Shown here: positions 1-8,923 of the stretch, in pieces | How positions within the stretch are numbered: position 1 is the first letter of the stretch | Layout: every line of letters begins with the position of its first letter | Assembly: GCF_018408705.1 (NCBI RefSeq) | Contig: NZ_AP023420.1 | Span: 1,488,001 to 1,552,000, forward strand | Direction: 5' to 3' | Origin: Pusillibacter faecalis | GTDB taxonomy: Bacteria > Bacillota > Clostridia > Oscillospirales > Oscillospiraceae | DNA length: 64,000 nt | Program-made: the position numbers and the translations under genes | Notes under the pieces: model-generated | What the model was told of the DNA's origin: nothing | Database searches by the model: none | The model's input: the letters and a program-made list of their open reading frames with translations, nothing else

Positions 1-2
1 CC

Positions 3-656
3 CGTCTGGACAAGGGCTGCATCGGCACCGCCGGCTCCCTGGGCGTAGACACCGAGGTGGCAATCGGCGCAGGGCTCTCTGCCAAGTACTTAGAAAACGG
101 CCGTATCGTTTACTGCTACAACGGCGACGGCACCCACAGCCGCGGCAACGTCCACGAGGCCATGAACCTGGCCGCCATTTGGAAGCTGCCGGTTCTGTTC
201 ATCTGCGATGACAACCAGTACGCCATCTCCGCCAACCACGCCAACACGATCCCGGTTCCGAATCCCGCTGCGGACCGCGCCGCCGGCTATGGCATGCCCG
301 CCAGGGTTGTCCAGGGCGACGATCCCCTGGCGATCTATGAGGCGGCCAAAGAGCTGACCGACGATATCCGCGCCGGAAAGGGACCCGCCGTCCTGGAGAT
401 CAAGTGTTACCGCTGGCGGGGCCACTTTGAGGGCGACCAGTGCGCCTACCGGGACAAGGCCGTGACGGAAGAGGAGGTCAAAAAGGACTGCCTGGCCAAT
501 CTGGAGAAGTATGTGCTGGACAACGGCGTTTTGACCCAGGAGGACATCGAGCTTATGCGCAAAGAGATTGCTCTAGAGCTGGAGCAGGCGGTGGAATTCG
601 CGGAAAACAGCCCCGAACCGGACCCCGACCACATTTTTGACGGTCTGTACGCCTGA
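3..656 (+). CDS. Thiamine-diphosphate-dependent 2-oxo acid/acetoin dehydrogenase E1 alpha, 3' part
   Basis: The reading frame is already open at the window edge, so the N-terminus lies outside. The visible part holds the thiamine-diphosphate motif GDGTHSRGNVHEAMN (about residues 42-56 of the visible protein), followed by the typical DNQYAIS segment. E1 alpha and E1 beta together decarboxylate a 2-oxo acid or cleave acetoin and pass the acyl group to the lipoyl arms of E2. It is followed after a short gap by E1 beta, E2 and E3, the order usual for aco/pdh operons. Whether the substrate is pyruvate, acetoin or a branched-chain oxo acid cannot be settled from this fragment. Confidence 0.9.
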   Translation, partial: RLDKGCIGTAGSLGVDTEVAIGAGLSAKYLENGRIVYCYNGDGTHSRGNVHEAMNLAAIWKLPVLFICDDNQYAISANHANTIPVPNPAADRAAGYGMPARVVQGDDPLAIYEAAKELTDDIRAGKGPAVLEIKCYRWRGHFEGDQCAYRDKAVTEEEVKKDCLANLEKYVLDNGVLTQEDIELMRKEIALELEQAVEFAENSPEPDPDHIFDGLYA

Positions 657-693
657 TGTGGACATTCACAATCATATAACGGAGGAACTCTTC

Positions 694-1662
694 ATGAAAG
701 AAAGTTTTGCACAGGCCATCAGCGCTGCCATCAGCGAGGAGATGCGCCGTGATGATACGGTCCTGGTCTACGGCGAGGATGTTGCGGAGATGGGCGGTAT
801 CTTCTGCGCCACCAAGGGGATTCTGGAGGAGTTTGGCCCCAAGCGCTGCATCAGCACCCCCATTTCCGAGGGCGCCATTGTGGGCAGCGCCATCGGCGCG
901 GCCATGACGGGCCTGCGGCCCTGCGTGGAGCTGATGTATTCGGACTTCCAGCTGGTGGCCTTCAACGAGCTGTTCCACTCCTGCGGAAAGTGGCGGTATC
1001 TGCATGGCGAGGATTACAAGCTGCCCCTGGTGGTGCGCTGCGCCGGCGGCTACTCCTTCGGCGCGGGCGCCGAGCACTCCAATATCTTTGAGTGCCTTTT
1101 CAACCACGCGCCCGGCCTGACCATCATCACCCCCTCCAACGTCTATGACGCCAAGGGCCTTTTGAAGGCCGCGATCCGCAGCGACAACCCGGTTTTGTTC
1201 TTTGAGCACAAGCAGCTCTATAAGACGAAGATGGAGATTCCCGACGAGGAGTATGTGCTGCCCATCGGCAAGGCCGACATCAAGCGGGAGGGCGGCGATG
1301 TGACGATCCTCGCCGTGGGCCTGATGGTTCAAAAGGCGCTGGAGGCCGCGCAGAAGCTGGCGGCGGAGGGCATCAGCTGTGAGGTCGTGGACCCCAGGAC
1401 CCTGCTGCCCTTTGACAAGGAGACGGCCTATCAGTCCATTTCCAAGACCCACCGCTGCGTCATTGTGGAGGAGAGCAACCTCCGCGGGGGCCTTGGCGCG
1501 GAGTGGGCGGCCATGATTCAGGAGGAGCTTTTTGACGAGCTGGACGCCCCCATCAAGCGCGTTGCCTCTTTGGATGTGCCCCTGCCCTATAACCTGGGCC
1601 TGGAGGCCCGGGCGGTTCCGAATCCGGAGAAGATTGCGGCGGCTGTAAAGGCGCTCTTCTGA
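694..1662 (+). CDS. Thiamine-diphosphate-dependent dehydrogenase E1 beta (transketolase-like)
   Basis: This is a 322-residue protein starting MKESFAQAI, chosen because a GGAGGA ribosome-binding site lies a few bases upstream. The open frame could start earlier, but only within the E1 alpha end. It has the family features YGEDVAEMGG, the TPISE segment and a C-terminal transketolase domain (VVDPRTLLPFD, then EESNLRGGLG). It forms the heterotetramer with E1 alpha and binds E2. Among its relatives the MGG-TKG start is common in acetoin dehydrogenases but also occurs in pyruvate dehydrogenases, so the substrate remains open. Length is normal. Confidence 0.92.
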   Translation: MKESFAQAISAAISEEMRRDDTVLVYGEDVAEMGGIFCATKGILEEFGPKRCISTPISEGAIVGSAIGAAMTGLRPCVELMYSDFQLVAFNELFHSCGKWRYLHGEDYKLPLVVRCAGGYSFGAGAEHSNIFECLFNHAPGLTIITPSNVYDAKGLLKAAIRSDNPVLFFEHKQLYKTKMEIPDEEYVLPIGKADIKREGGDVTILAVGLMVQKALEAAQKLAAEGISCEVVDPRTLLPFDKETAYQSISKTHRCVIVEESNLRGGLGAEWAAMIQEELFDELDAPIKRVASLDVPLPYNLGLEARAVPNPEKIAAAVKALF

Positions 1663-1723
1663 GTGATGATCAAAAAGTGAGGAGGCATATGCCAAAGGCT
1701 GTTTCGGCCGGAGGCAAAGAGAT

Positions 1724-3211
1724 ATGAGTATGGAAATTGTCATGCCAAAGACCGGCCTGACTAACACGGAGAACGCCCTGGACAAGTGGCAGGTCTCCGA
1801 GGGAGAGCAGGTAAAAAAGGGTCAGGTTCTGGCGGAAATTGAGAGCGAGAAAACCACCATGCCCTTTGAGAGCCCGGAGGACGGCATCATCCATCTGGTG
1901 GCCGGGGAGGGCGACACGGTGCCCGTGGGCGGCGTGATCGCGCACCTTGCCGCAGACCAGGCGGAGTATGAGAGCCTCTGTGCCGCCGCCGCGCCTGCCG
2001 TTCCTGCGGCTGCGGTGCAGGCGGAGAGCGTCCTGATGCCAAAGACCGGCCTGACCAACACGGAGAACACCCTGGATCAGTGGCAGGTCTCCGAGGGGGA
2101 GCAGGTGAAAAAGGGTCAGGTTCTGGCGGAGATTGAGAGCGAAAAAACCACCATGCCCTTTGAAAGCCCTGCGGACGGAAAAATCCATCTGGTGGCCGGA
2201 GAGGGCGACACAGTGCCCGTGGGCGGTGTGATCGCGTATCTGGCTGCGGACGAGGCCCAGTACCAGGCCGTCTGCACGGCCTCCGCTGCACCCCAGGCGG
2301 CCCCCCAGTCTCCCGCCGCACCCCAGGCGGCCCCGGCCCCCACGGTCCGGAAAGCCGCCGGAGGCAGGATCATCGCATCGCCTTTGGCCCGCAAAAAGGC
2401 GGAGAAGGCGGGGATTGACCTCTCTTTGATAACCGGCACCGGCCCGGGCGGACGGATTGTGGCAAGAGATGTGGACAGCTGCCAGCCTGCCGTGCAGAGC
2501 GCGGCCGGCGCCAAGTCCCGGGAGCCGGTCCGCATCCCTCTTACGCCGATCCGCAAGGCCATTGCCCGAAACATGTTCAACAGCCTGCACACCATGGCCC
2601 AGACCTCCGACTCCGTCGAGGTGGACGTCACGGAGCTGGCGGCCATGCGCCGGCGGCTGGTGGAAAACGAGAAGCTTCTGGGGACAAGGGTAACTTTGAA
2701 CGATCTCCTCTCCTACGCGGCGGTGAAGATGCTCAAGACCCATCCCCTGGCCAACGCCAGCTATACCGACCAGGAGATCCTCACCTTCCCCTACGTGAAT
2801 CTCAGTGTGGCGGTGGCCACGGATTACGGCCTGACCTCCCCCGTGGTGCGGGATGCCGACCAGATGTCTCTGGTGGAGCTCAGCCGCGCCCTGCGGGAGA
2901 TTGTGGTCAAGGCCCGGGAGAAACGGCTTACCGCCGACGACCAGCGGGATGGCACCTTCACCCTGACCAACATGGGGGTCTTTCCGGTGGATAACTTCAA
3001 CCCCATTCTGCCTGCGCCCCAGTCCTGCATCATGGGCTTTGGCCGGGCGGTTGAAAAGCCCGTGGTCTATCAGGGGCAGATCTGCGTGCGCACCATGATG
3101 TGCCTCTCCGTCACCTATGACCACCGGGTTTTTGACGGCGGCGAAATCGGCAGCATCTTAAAGACCATGAAAGAGTATCTGGAAACCCCCGAGCTCTTTT
3201 TGGCACAGTGA
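1724..3211 (+). CDS. Dihydrolipoyl acyltransferase E2 with two lipoyl domains
   Basis: This 495-residue E2 has two near-identical N-terminal lipoyl domains (residues about 3-78 and 103-178), each with the lipoylation motif ESEKTTM. An Ala/Pro-rich linker, a peripheral-subunit-binding domain (ASPLARKKAEKAGID, about 222-255) and the catalytic domain ending in the active-site HRVFDGG follow. It carries the acyl group from E1 to CoA and passes electrons to E3. The two lipoyl repeats are alike also at DNA level, which points to a recent internal duplication. Its stop overlaps the beginning of the E3 reading frame, so the two genes are probably translationally coupled. Confidence 0.93.
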   Translation: MSMEIVMPKTGLTNTENALDKWQVSEGEQVKKGQVLAEIESEKTTMPFESPEDGIIHLVAGEGDTVPVGGVIAHLAADQAEYESLCAAAAPAVPAAAVQAESVLMPKTGLTNTENTLDQWQVSEGEQVKKGQVLAEIESEKTTMPFESPADGKIHLVAGEGDTVPVGGVIAYLAADEAQYQAVCTASAAPQAAPQSPAAPQAAPAPTVRKAAGGRIIASPLARKKAEKAGIDLSLITGTGPGGRIVARDVDSCQPAVQSAAGAKSREPVRIPLTPIRKAIARNMFNSLHTMAQTSDSVEVDVTELAAMRRRLVENEKLLGTRVTLNDLLSYAAVKMLKTHPLANASYTDQEILTFPYVNLSVAVATDYGLTSPVVRDADQMSLVELSRALREIVVKAREKRLTADDQRDGTFTLTNMGVFPVDNFNPILPAPQSCIMGFGRAVEKPVVYQGQICVRTMMCLSVTYDHRVFDGGEIGSILKTMKEYLETPELFLAQ

Positions 3212-3222
3212 GGGCGTTTGAT

Positions 3223-4602
3223 ATGGCAGAGAACAGGTATGATCTGATTGTGATCGGCGGCGGACCCGGCGGCTATGTGGCGGCCATTCGGGCGGCCCAG
3301 CTGGGGATGACCACCGCCGTGATGGAAAAAGAGCATCTGGGCGGCACCTGCCTGAACGTGGGCTGCATCCCCACCAAGACGCTCTTTCAGAGCGCGGAGG
3401 TGGCCAACACCGTGCGGGAATCCGCCCGGTACGGCATCGGCTCCGCGCTGACCGGGGTGGATTTCCCGGCGGTGATGCGCCGGAAGGACGGCGTGGTGAA
3501 GCAGCTGGTAAACGGCGTTGGCTACCTGCTGAAAAAAAACAAGGTGGATTTCCTTCCGGGAGAGGCAAAGCTCCTCTCCGCCAGTGAGGTGAAGCTCGGC
3601 GGCAAGGTCTACAGGACCCGAAACATCCTGATTGCCACCGGATCTTCCAACGCGGCGCCGCCCATTCCCGGGCTCAAGGGCGAGCGGGTGATTGACAGCA
3701 CCCAGCTACTGGCTCTGAAGACCCTGCCAAAGAGCATGGTGATTATCGGCGGCGGCGTGATCGGCTGCGAGTTTGCCAGCATTCTGGCGGCCTTTGGGTG
3801 CAAAATCACCGTGGTGGAGATGCTGCCCCATCTTCTCGGCGGCATGGACCGCTCCCTGGCGGACGCCGTTGCGCGGCAGTTCACAGACGCCGGCATCCAG
3901 GTGGAGCTGGGCGCCATGGTAAAATCTGTCTGCGATCAGGGGATGGAACAGGCGGTTGTTTTTGAAAAGAACGGCGCGGAGGGCACTGTTTCGGCGGAGT
4001 ATGTGCTGGTGTCCACCGGCCGCAAGGCCAACAGCGCCGGCCTTGGCTGCGAGGAGCTGGGCATCCGGATGGAGCGGGGCTTCATCCAGGTGGATTCCCA
4101 CATGCGCACCTCTGTCCCCGGCATCTATGCGGCCGGCGACATCACGGGCCAGGGCATGCTGGCACACACCGCCTCTGAGGGCGGCGTGGTGGCCGTGGAG
4201 AACATGGCCGGCATAGACCGGGAGCTGCGGCTGAACGCGGTGCCCAAGGTGGTGTTCGTGGACAAGGAGGTGGCCTCCGTAGGGATGACCCGGGAGGAGG
4301 CGGAAAGAGCGGGCATGGACGTTGTAACCGGCACGTTCAGCCTCGCGGGCAACGGCAAGTCCCTGGCTATGGGAAAGAACCAGGGCTTTGTGACCGTGGT
4401 GGCAGACCGGGAGCACCACGCGATTCTGGGTCTGCACATGATGGGGCCCTGCGCCTCGGAGCTGGTGGCGCTGGGAACGCAGATGATCGCCTCGGAGCTT
4501 TTGCTGGAGGACGTGGAGTGCGCCATCTATCCCCACCCGGCCGTGGCGGAGGCCATCCGGGAGGCCTGCCTGGACGCCCTGGGACGCGTGGTTCACGCTT
4601 GA
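3223..4602 (+). CDS. lpdA: Dihydrolipoamide dehydrogenase (E3)
   Basis: This flavoprotein reoxidises the dihydrolipoyl groups of E2 with NAD. Visible features are the N-terminal FAD fold (VIGGGPGGYVAA), the redox-active disulfide in GGTCLNVGCIPTK, the NAD-binding GGGVIGCEFAS, the second FAD motif around YAAGDITG, and the C-terminal His of YPHPAVAEAI that completes the partner subunit's active site. A GTG 15 bases earlier is in frame, but the ATG at 3223 has a GAGGG site at good spacing and gives the normal N-terminus. It is the fourth gene of the complex operon. Confidence 0.94.
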   Translation: MAENRYDLIVIGGGPGGYVAAIRAAQLGMTTAVMEKEHLGGTCLNVGCIPTKTLFQSAEVANTVRESARYGIGSALTGVDFPAVMRRKDGVVKQLVNGVGYLLKKNKVDFLPGEAKLLSASEVKLGGKVYRTRNILIATGSSNAAPPIPGLKGERVIDSTQLLALKTLPKSMVIIGGGVIGCEFASILAAFGCKITVVEMLPHLLGGMDRSLADAVARQFTDAGIQVELGAMVKSVCDQGMEQAVVFEKNGAEGTVSAEYVLVSTGRKANSAGLGCEELGIRMERGFIQVDSHMRTSVPGIYAAGDITGQGMLAHTASEGGVVAVENMAGIDRELRLNAVPKVVFVDKEVASVGMTREEAERAGMDVVTGTFSLAGNGKSLAMGKNQGFVTVVADREHHAILGLHMMGPCASELVALGTQMIASELLLEDVECAIYPHPAVAEAIREACLDALGRVVHA

Positions 4603-4613
4603 AGGAGGCCGCG

Positions 4614-5078
4614 ATGAAATCTGCAAAAGGTACATTCAAGAATCTGTATGCCCTCCGCTTTGAGCCCGGCGAGGATGTGATGCTGGGCCTTCAGAAGTTC
4701 TGCGAGGATCACGGCATCGGCCACGGCGTCATCCTCTCCGCCATTGGCAGCTTACAGGGGTGCAGCTTCTTCGACCCGGAGGAGCTGCCCGGCAAGCCGG
4801 GGCTGTACGGCTACGGCGACCCCATCGAGCTGCCCTGCCCCATCGAGCTGATCTCCATGGGCGGCATCATCTGCACAGAGCAGGACGGCAAAATCTCCCT
4901 GCATGTGCATGCCGCCTTTGCTGACGAGTCCGGAGCGGCATTCGGCGGGCACTTCAAAGAGGGCAACCGCGTTTTGACCACCGTGGAAATGGTCATCGGG
5001 GAGCTGGACCATATCAACATGAGCCGCGCCATAGACCCGGAGCGGGGCGTGCCGGTCTTTACTCCCCTCCAGCTCTGA
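4614..5078 (+). CDS. PPC/DUF296 domain protein
   Basis: This 154-residue protein consists of a single PPC (plants and prokaryotes conserved, DUF296) domain. It shows the AIGSLQGCSFF segment and the family's conserved histidine cluster, HVHAAFADESGAAFGGHF. The start is set by a strong AAGGAGG site immediately before the ATG. Bacterial members are small trimeric proteins; some are called DNA-binding, but the biochemical role is not established. It follows E3 by 11 bases, so it probably belongs to the same transcript. In this setting it may be a regulator or metabolite-binding accessory of the dehydrogenase operon, which is inference. Confidence 0.8.
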   Translation: MKSAKGTFKNLYALRFEPGEDVMLGLQKFCEDHGIGHGVILSAIGSLQGCSFFDPEELPGKPGLYGYGDPIELPCPIELISMGGIICTEQDGKISLHVHAAFADESGAAFGGHFKEGNRVLTTVEMVIGELDHINMSRAIDPERGVPVFTPLQL

Positions 5079-5081
5079 GCC

Positions 5082-5864
5082 GTGGGACACATACAGCTGG
5101 CGGCAAACTCCGGCGTGCTGGTCAGCTTCGGCGGCCGGCGGGTGCTGGTGGACGGGATTTACGGAAAGAACCGTTTTTTCTCCCCGCCGCTGAAGGAAGT
5201 GCAGCGGGCGGTGTTTGGGATGGACAGCCCCTACCGGGATGTGGACTTCCTGCTGTTTACCCACCGGCATACGGACCACTTTGACGCTGCATATACCGAC
5301 GAGTACGCACGCAACAACCGCGTGCGGGGAATCTATGTCCCCCGGGCCGGAGCGGACCCCGCGTCGTTTCTGGAGGACCGGCGGCCGCTGCCCAAGGCCG
5401 CGGAACAGGGGGTGCTCCATGAGCTCTCCCCGGAGAAAGAGCAGGCGCTTTCCATCCCTCTGTGGGATGACTGCGCCGCCACCTATGTCCCCACCCGCCA
5501 TCTGGACGTTCAGACCTACGCGGCGGTAAGGCACTGCGCCGTGCTGCTGTCCATAGGCAGAGTGCGGCTGCTGTTCGCTGCGGATGCGGACTGGAGTCCG
5601 GAGAACCGGGAGCGGTTTTTGGCGCTGGGGCCTTTGACGGCGGTGTTCATCACACCGCTCTTTCTCCTGCATCCGGACGGGCGGCGCCTGCTGGAACAGA
5701 TCATGCCGGAGCAGGTGGTGCTGTATCACCTGCCATTCCAGCGGGACGACGTCACCGGGCTGCGGGCCGTGGCGGAAAAAGAGCTGGCCCGAAGCAATCC
5801 CTTTCGCCTGACGGCTCTGATGGAGCCAGGGCAGATGCTGGATGGAATCGAACCATGGAGGTGA
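5082..5864 (+). CDS. MBL-fold metallo-hydrolase
   Basis: This 260-residue protein of the metallo-beta-lactamase fold starts at a GTG three bases after the preceding stop. The metal-binding motif THRHTDHFD lies at about residues 63-71. Downstream candidate ligands are a histidine in PTRHLDV and an aspartate in FAADADWS. It resembles the UlaG-like/RomA-like branch rather than RNase J or lactamases. The substrate is unknown. Tight packing between the PPC protein and the following small gene implies cotranscription. Confidence 0.75.
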   Translation: MGHIQLAANSGVLVSFGGRRVLVDGIYGKNRFFSPPLKEVQRAVFGMDSPYRDVDFLLFTHRHTDHFDAAYTDEYARNNRVRGIYVPRAGADPASFLEDRRPLPKAAEQGVLHELSPEKEQALSIPLWDDCAATYVPTRHLDVQTYAAVRHCAVLLSIGRVRLLFAADADWSPENRERFLALGPLTAVFITPLFLLHPDGRRLLEQIMPEQVVLYHLPFQRDDVTGLRAVAEKELARSNPFRLTALMEPGQMLDGIEPWR

Positions 5865-5872
5865 GGGCGGGC

Positions 5873-6259
5873 ATGCGTCTTCCAACCAAGGAGATGCGGG
5901 AGCATCCGCTGTTTGCCTGGCTCCCGGAGGAGGGCTTTGAGACGTTTGAAGCCTGCTTTGACATGGAGGCGGAGAACCTTGGAGCCGGAGAGCGGCGGGA
6001 GAGCCGCGGCAGGCTGGGCTATCTCCTCTCCGGCAGGCTCCACACGGCAGACGGAGAAGCGGTCCGGCCGGGAGAGCTCTTTGGGCTTTCGGCGGCTGGA
6101 GGCGGGAGGTGTCTGACCGCACAGGTCCCGTCTACTGTGATCTGGATGGACCGGGAGATCATGACCAGGGTCTGCTATTTTGACTGCTGGTTTCACGGCC
6201 GCTTTGTCACGGAGCTGAAACAGGCCCTCGCCCGGCAGGAGAGGAGAACCATGCCCTGA
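5873..6259 (+). CDS. Small Crp-like cyclic-nucleotide-binding/cupin domain protein without DNA-binding domain
   Basis: This protein of about 128 residues has a start (MREHPLFAWLP... region) and a beta-roll pattern (LGYLLSGRLHTADGEAVRPGELFG) that look like the sensory half of a Crp/Fnr regulator. It ends where the helix-turn-helix would begin. The ATG at 5873 was preferred over 5855 because GGAGGTGA lies eight bases before it. It overlaps the end of the MBL gene. It may be a truncated regulator or a stand-alone effector-binding domain; the sequence does not decide which. No stop or frameshift suggests decay. Confidence 0.5.
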   Translation: MRLPTKEMREHPLFAWLPEEGFETFEACFDMEAENLGAGERRESRGRLGYLLSGRLHTADGEAVRPGELFGLSAAGGGRCLTAQVPSTVIWMDREIMTRVCYFDCWFHGRFVTELKQALARQERRTMP

Positions 6260-6340
6260 GCCTCGTCTCGGCCGCCGGAGGCCCGGCGCCGAGAGAGACC
6301 CATGGAAGAATTGATCAGCAGACAACAGGAGGAGTTTTCC

Positions 6341-7117
6341 ATGAATTGTGTGACTTTAGAGGTTTTTGACCAGATTGCAACTGTGACCATCAACCGTCCC
6401 AAGGCTCTCAACGCCCTGAACACACAGACGCTGACCGAGCTGAGGGAGTGCTTTGCCGGTCTGGAAGAGCGAAAGGATGTGCGGGTTGTGATCCTCACTG
6501 GCGCCGGCGGCAAGGCCTTTGTGGCCGGCGCGGACATCTCTGAGATGGTGGACGCCACCCCCGCCGAGGGCCGCGCGATGGCCCTTTTGGCCATGGAGAC
6601 GTTCAACAAGCTGGAGAATATGCCCCAGGTGACGATTGCCGCGGTCAACGGCTACGCGCTGGGCGGCGGGTGCGAAATCAGCATGAGCTGCGACATTCGC
6701 ATTGCCGCGGACAACGCCGTGTTCGGCCAGCCGGAGTGCGGCCTTGGCATCATCCCCGGCTTTGGCGGCACCCAGCGGCTGGCCAGGCTGATCGGCAAGG
6801 GACGGGCCAAGGAGCTGATCTTCACCTGTGACCGGATTGATGCGCAGGAGGCATATCGGATCGGCCTTGCCAACCAGGTGGTTCCGGCCGGGGAGCTGAT
6901 GGACGCCTGCCGCAAGACGGCGGAAAAGATTCTCAGCAAGGGCAGCTATGCGGTGAGCCTTGCCAAGAGCGTCATCAACGCCGGCCAGGACATGGATTTG
7001 AGCAACGGGCTGAAAATGGAGGCGGACGCCTTTGGCTTCACCTTTTCCACCCACGACAAGCGGGAGGGAATGACGGCCTTCCTGGAAAAACGGCCCGCGG
7101 AGCTGACGGATTTCTGA
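6341..7117 (+). CDS. Enoyl-CoA hydratase/crotonase family protein
   Basis: This 258-residue enzyme is normal in length for a crotonase. It shows the oxyanion-hole segment AGADISEM (about residue 64) and GGGCEISMSCDIRIAADNA, and the catalytic glutamate region QPECGLGIIPGFGG. It most likely hydrates 2-enoyl-CoA to 3-hydroxyacyl-CoA, as in butyrate formation or acyl-CoA degradation, though crotonase-fold proteins do many reactions. The start at 6341 has AGGAGG eight bases upstream. It lies alone between the small cNMP-domain gene and the lipoate ligase, without other butyrate genes nearby. Confidence 0.85.
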   Translation: MNCVTLEVFDQIATVTINRPKALNALNTQTLTELRECFAGLEERKDVRVVILTGAGGKAFVAGADISEMVDATPAEGRAMALLAMETFNKLENMPQVTIAAVNGYALGGGCEISMSCDIRIAADNAVFGQPECGLGIIPGFGGTQRLARLIGKGRAKELIFTCDRIDAQEAYRIGLANQVVPAGELMDACRKTAEKILSKGSYAVSLAKSVINAGQDMDLSNGLKMEADAFGFTFSTHDKREGMTAFLEKRPAELTDF

Positions 7118-7156
7118 CAGAAAGGCGAGAGCCCGCTGGCGGCAGAGGGAGGCACT

Positions 7157-8182
7157 ATGGCAGCAGATACGCTTTATCTGGAGACAGGGAGTACGGACCC
7201 GGCTTATAACCTGGCGTTTGAGGAGGTTGTCCTGCAAAACCGCAGAGAGGGAAATACCCTTCTCCTGTGGCAGAATGACCACGCGGTTGTGATCGGGCAG
7301 AACCAGAACGCCGAGGAGGAGATCAACCACGCCTTTGTGGAAGCCCACGGAATTCGGGTGGTGCGCAGAATGACCGGCGGAGGCGCGGTATACCACGATC
7401 TTGGAAATTTGAACTATTCCTGGATGACGGATGTGGAAAACGCCGGGGCCATCACCTATCAACAATTTACCAGGCCGGTGGTGGAAGCGCTGCGGGGGCT
7501 GGGAATGGCCGCGGAGGCATCCGGGCGCAACGATATTCTGGTGGAGGGGCGCAAGGTTTCCGGCACGGCCCAGAGACTTTTGGGAAAGAGAATTCTGCAT
7601 CATGGTACGCTGCTGTTTGACTCCGACCCGGAGATGATCGCCGGGGCGCTGCGGGTGGACGCCTCCAAATTTCAATCCAAGAGCACGAAGTCTGTGCGCT
7701 CCCGCGTGGGGAATATCCGGGAATTTCTGCGGACGGATATGACGCTGCCCGACTTCTGGGAGTATCTGAAGGGTTCCCTGGGCGGGGAGGCGCTCCAGAG
7801 CGGCAGCCTGACGGAAGCGGAACACCAGCAGGTACTCCGATTGAAAGCGGAGAAGTACGACGCCTGGGAGTGGACCTTCGGCCGGACGCCCCGGTTTTCC
7901 TTTGCCAACCGTCATAGATGGGACGGCGGGCTTTTGGAAGTCCGGGTTCAGGCAGAAAACGGGCGGATCACCGCGGCGCGCTTCTACGGGGATTTTCTGT
8001 CCCTGTGCCCGCCAGCGCCCCTGGAGGCGGCGCTGCGGGGGCGTCTTTTCCAGCGCGCGGATGTGGCGCAGGCGCTGAGAGGGCTCCCCCTGCAAAACTA
8101 CCTGGGAGGCATCCGCGAACAGGAGGTCTTGGACACCATGTTTCCGGTCTCCGGGCCGAAGAGCGAAGCGCCCAGCTTCTAA
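7157..8182 (+). CDS. lplA: Lipoate-protein ligase A
   Basis: This 341-residue protein matches the size of LplA. It has the signature RRMTGGGAVYHDLGNLNYS (about residues 70-88), the conserved GRNDILVEGRKVSGTAQ region and a C-terminal accessory domain. It attaches scavenged lipoate through lipoyl-AMP to the lipoyl domains of E2-type proteins. That explains its place behind the dehydrogenase operon, whose E2 carries two lipoyl domains. It ends directly before a shared terminator facing the liv genes. Confidence 0.92.
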   Translation: MAADTLYLETGSTDPAYNLAFEEVVLQNRREGNTLLLWQNDHAVVIGQNQNAEEEINHAFVEAHGIRVVRRMTGGGAVYHDLGNLNYSWMTDVENAGAITYQQFTRPVVEALRGLGMAAEASGRNDILVEGRKVSGTAQRLLGKRILHHGTLLFDSDPEMIAGALRVDASKFQSKSTKSVRSRVGNIREFLRTDMTLPDFWEYLKGSLGGEALQSGSLTEAEHQQVLRLKAEKYDAWEWTFGRTPRFSFANRHRWDGGLLEVRVQAENGRITAARFYGDFLSLCPPAPLEAALRGRLFQRADVAQALRGLPLQNYLGGIREQEVLDTMFPVSGPKSEAPSF

Positions 8183-8214
8183 AAAAAGAGAGAGGCATCT
8201 GCCTCTCTCTTTTT
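8183..8214. terminator. Bidirectional intrinsic terminator between lplA and livF
   Basis: A 14-bp stem (AAAAGAGAGAGGCA) with a two-base loop is flanked by A-runs on one side and T-runs on the other. It can terminate transcripts from both converging operons. It overlaps the livF stop codon. Confidence 0.9.
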
Positions 8215-8923
8215 ATCCGTTTTTGCCCAGGTACGCCTCTTTCACCCGCTCGTCCGCCAGCAGCTCCGCGCCGGTGCCCCGCATGGTGATATTGCCCGTC
8301 TCCAGCACGTACGCAAGGTCCGCGATCTTCAGGGCCATGTTGGCGTTCTGCTCCACCAGCAGCACCGTCACGCCCTGGCGGTTGATCTCCTGGATGATCT
8401 TGAAGATATCCTGCACCACCAGGGGCGCAAGGCCCAGGGACGGCTCATCCAGCATCATCAGCTTCGGACGGCTCATCAGTGCCCGGCCCACGGCCAGCAT
8501 CTGCTGCTCGCCGCCGGAGAGCGTGCCCGCCAGCTGCCAGCTCCGCTCCTGCAGCCGTGGAAAGAGGGTGTATACCCACTCCACGTCCTTTTCAACCTCT
8601 GCCTTGTCACGGCGCAAATACGCGCCAATTTTCAGGTTTTCCAGCACCGTCATGTCGGCAAACACCCGCCGCCCCTCGGGGCTCAGGGCAATGCCGGCGC
8701 TGATGATCCGGTCGATGGACTTGCCCAACAGCTCCTCGCCGTTCCACTGAATGGAGCCGGACTGGGCCTTCACCAGGCCCGTGATGGTCCGCAGGGTGGT
8801 GGACTTGCCCGCGCCGTTGGCGCCGATCAGCGTCACGATTTTACCGTCCGGCACCTCCAGAGAGATGCCCCGCAGGGCCTGGATGCCGCCGTAGGCCACC
8901 TGCAGATGTTCAATCTTAAGCAT
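8213..8923 (-). CDS. livF: Branched-chain amino-acid ABC transporter ATP-binding protein LivF
   Basis: This 236-residue ATPase has Walker A GANGAGKST, signature LSGGEQQ and Walker B LMMLDEPS, followed by the H-loop region VLLVEQN. It is the last gene of a livJ-H-M-G-F operon reading leftwards and overlaps livG by eight bases. Together with LivG it powers uptake of branched-chain amino acids (or related ligands) through LivHM. Length and motifs are normal. Confidence 0.95.
   Translation of the reverse strand: MLKIEHLQVAYGGIQALRGISLEVPDGKIVTLIGANGAGKSTTLRTITGLVKAQSGSIQWNGEELLGKSIDRIISAGIALSPEGRRVFADMTVLENLKIGAYLRRDKAEVEKDVEWVYTLFPRLQERSWQLAGTLSGGEQQMLAVGRALMSRPKLMMLDEPSLGLAPLVVQDIFKIIQEINRQGVTVLLVEQNANMALKIADLAYVLETGNITMRGTGAELLADERVKEAYLGKNG

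Noticed and set aside
1670-3124. Long open frame opposite the E2 gene
   Set aside because: Antisense shadow of the duplicated lipoyl domains; its internal repeats mirror those of the real gene.
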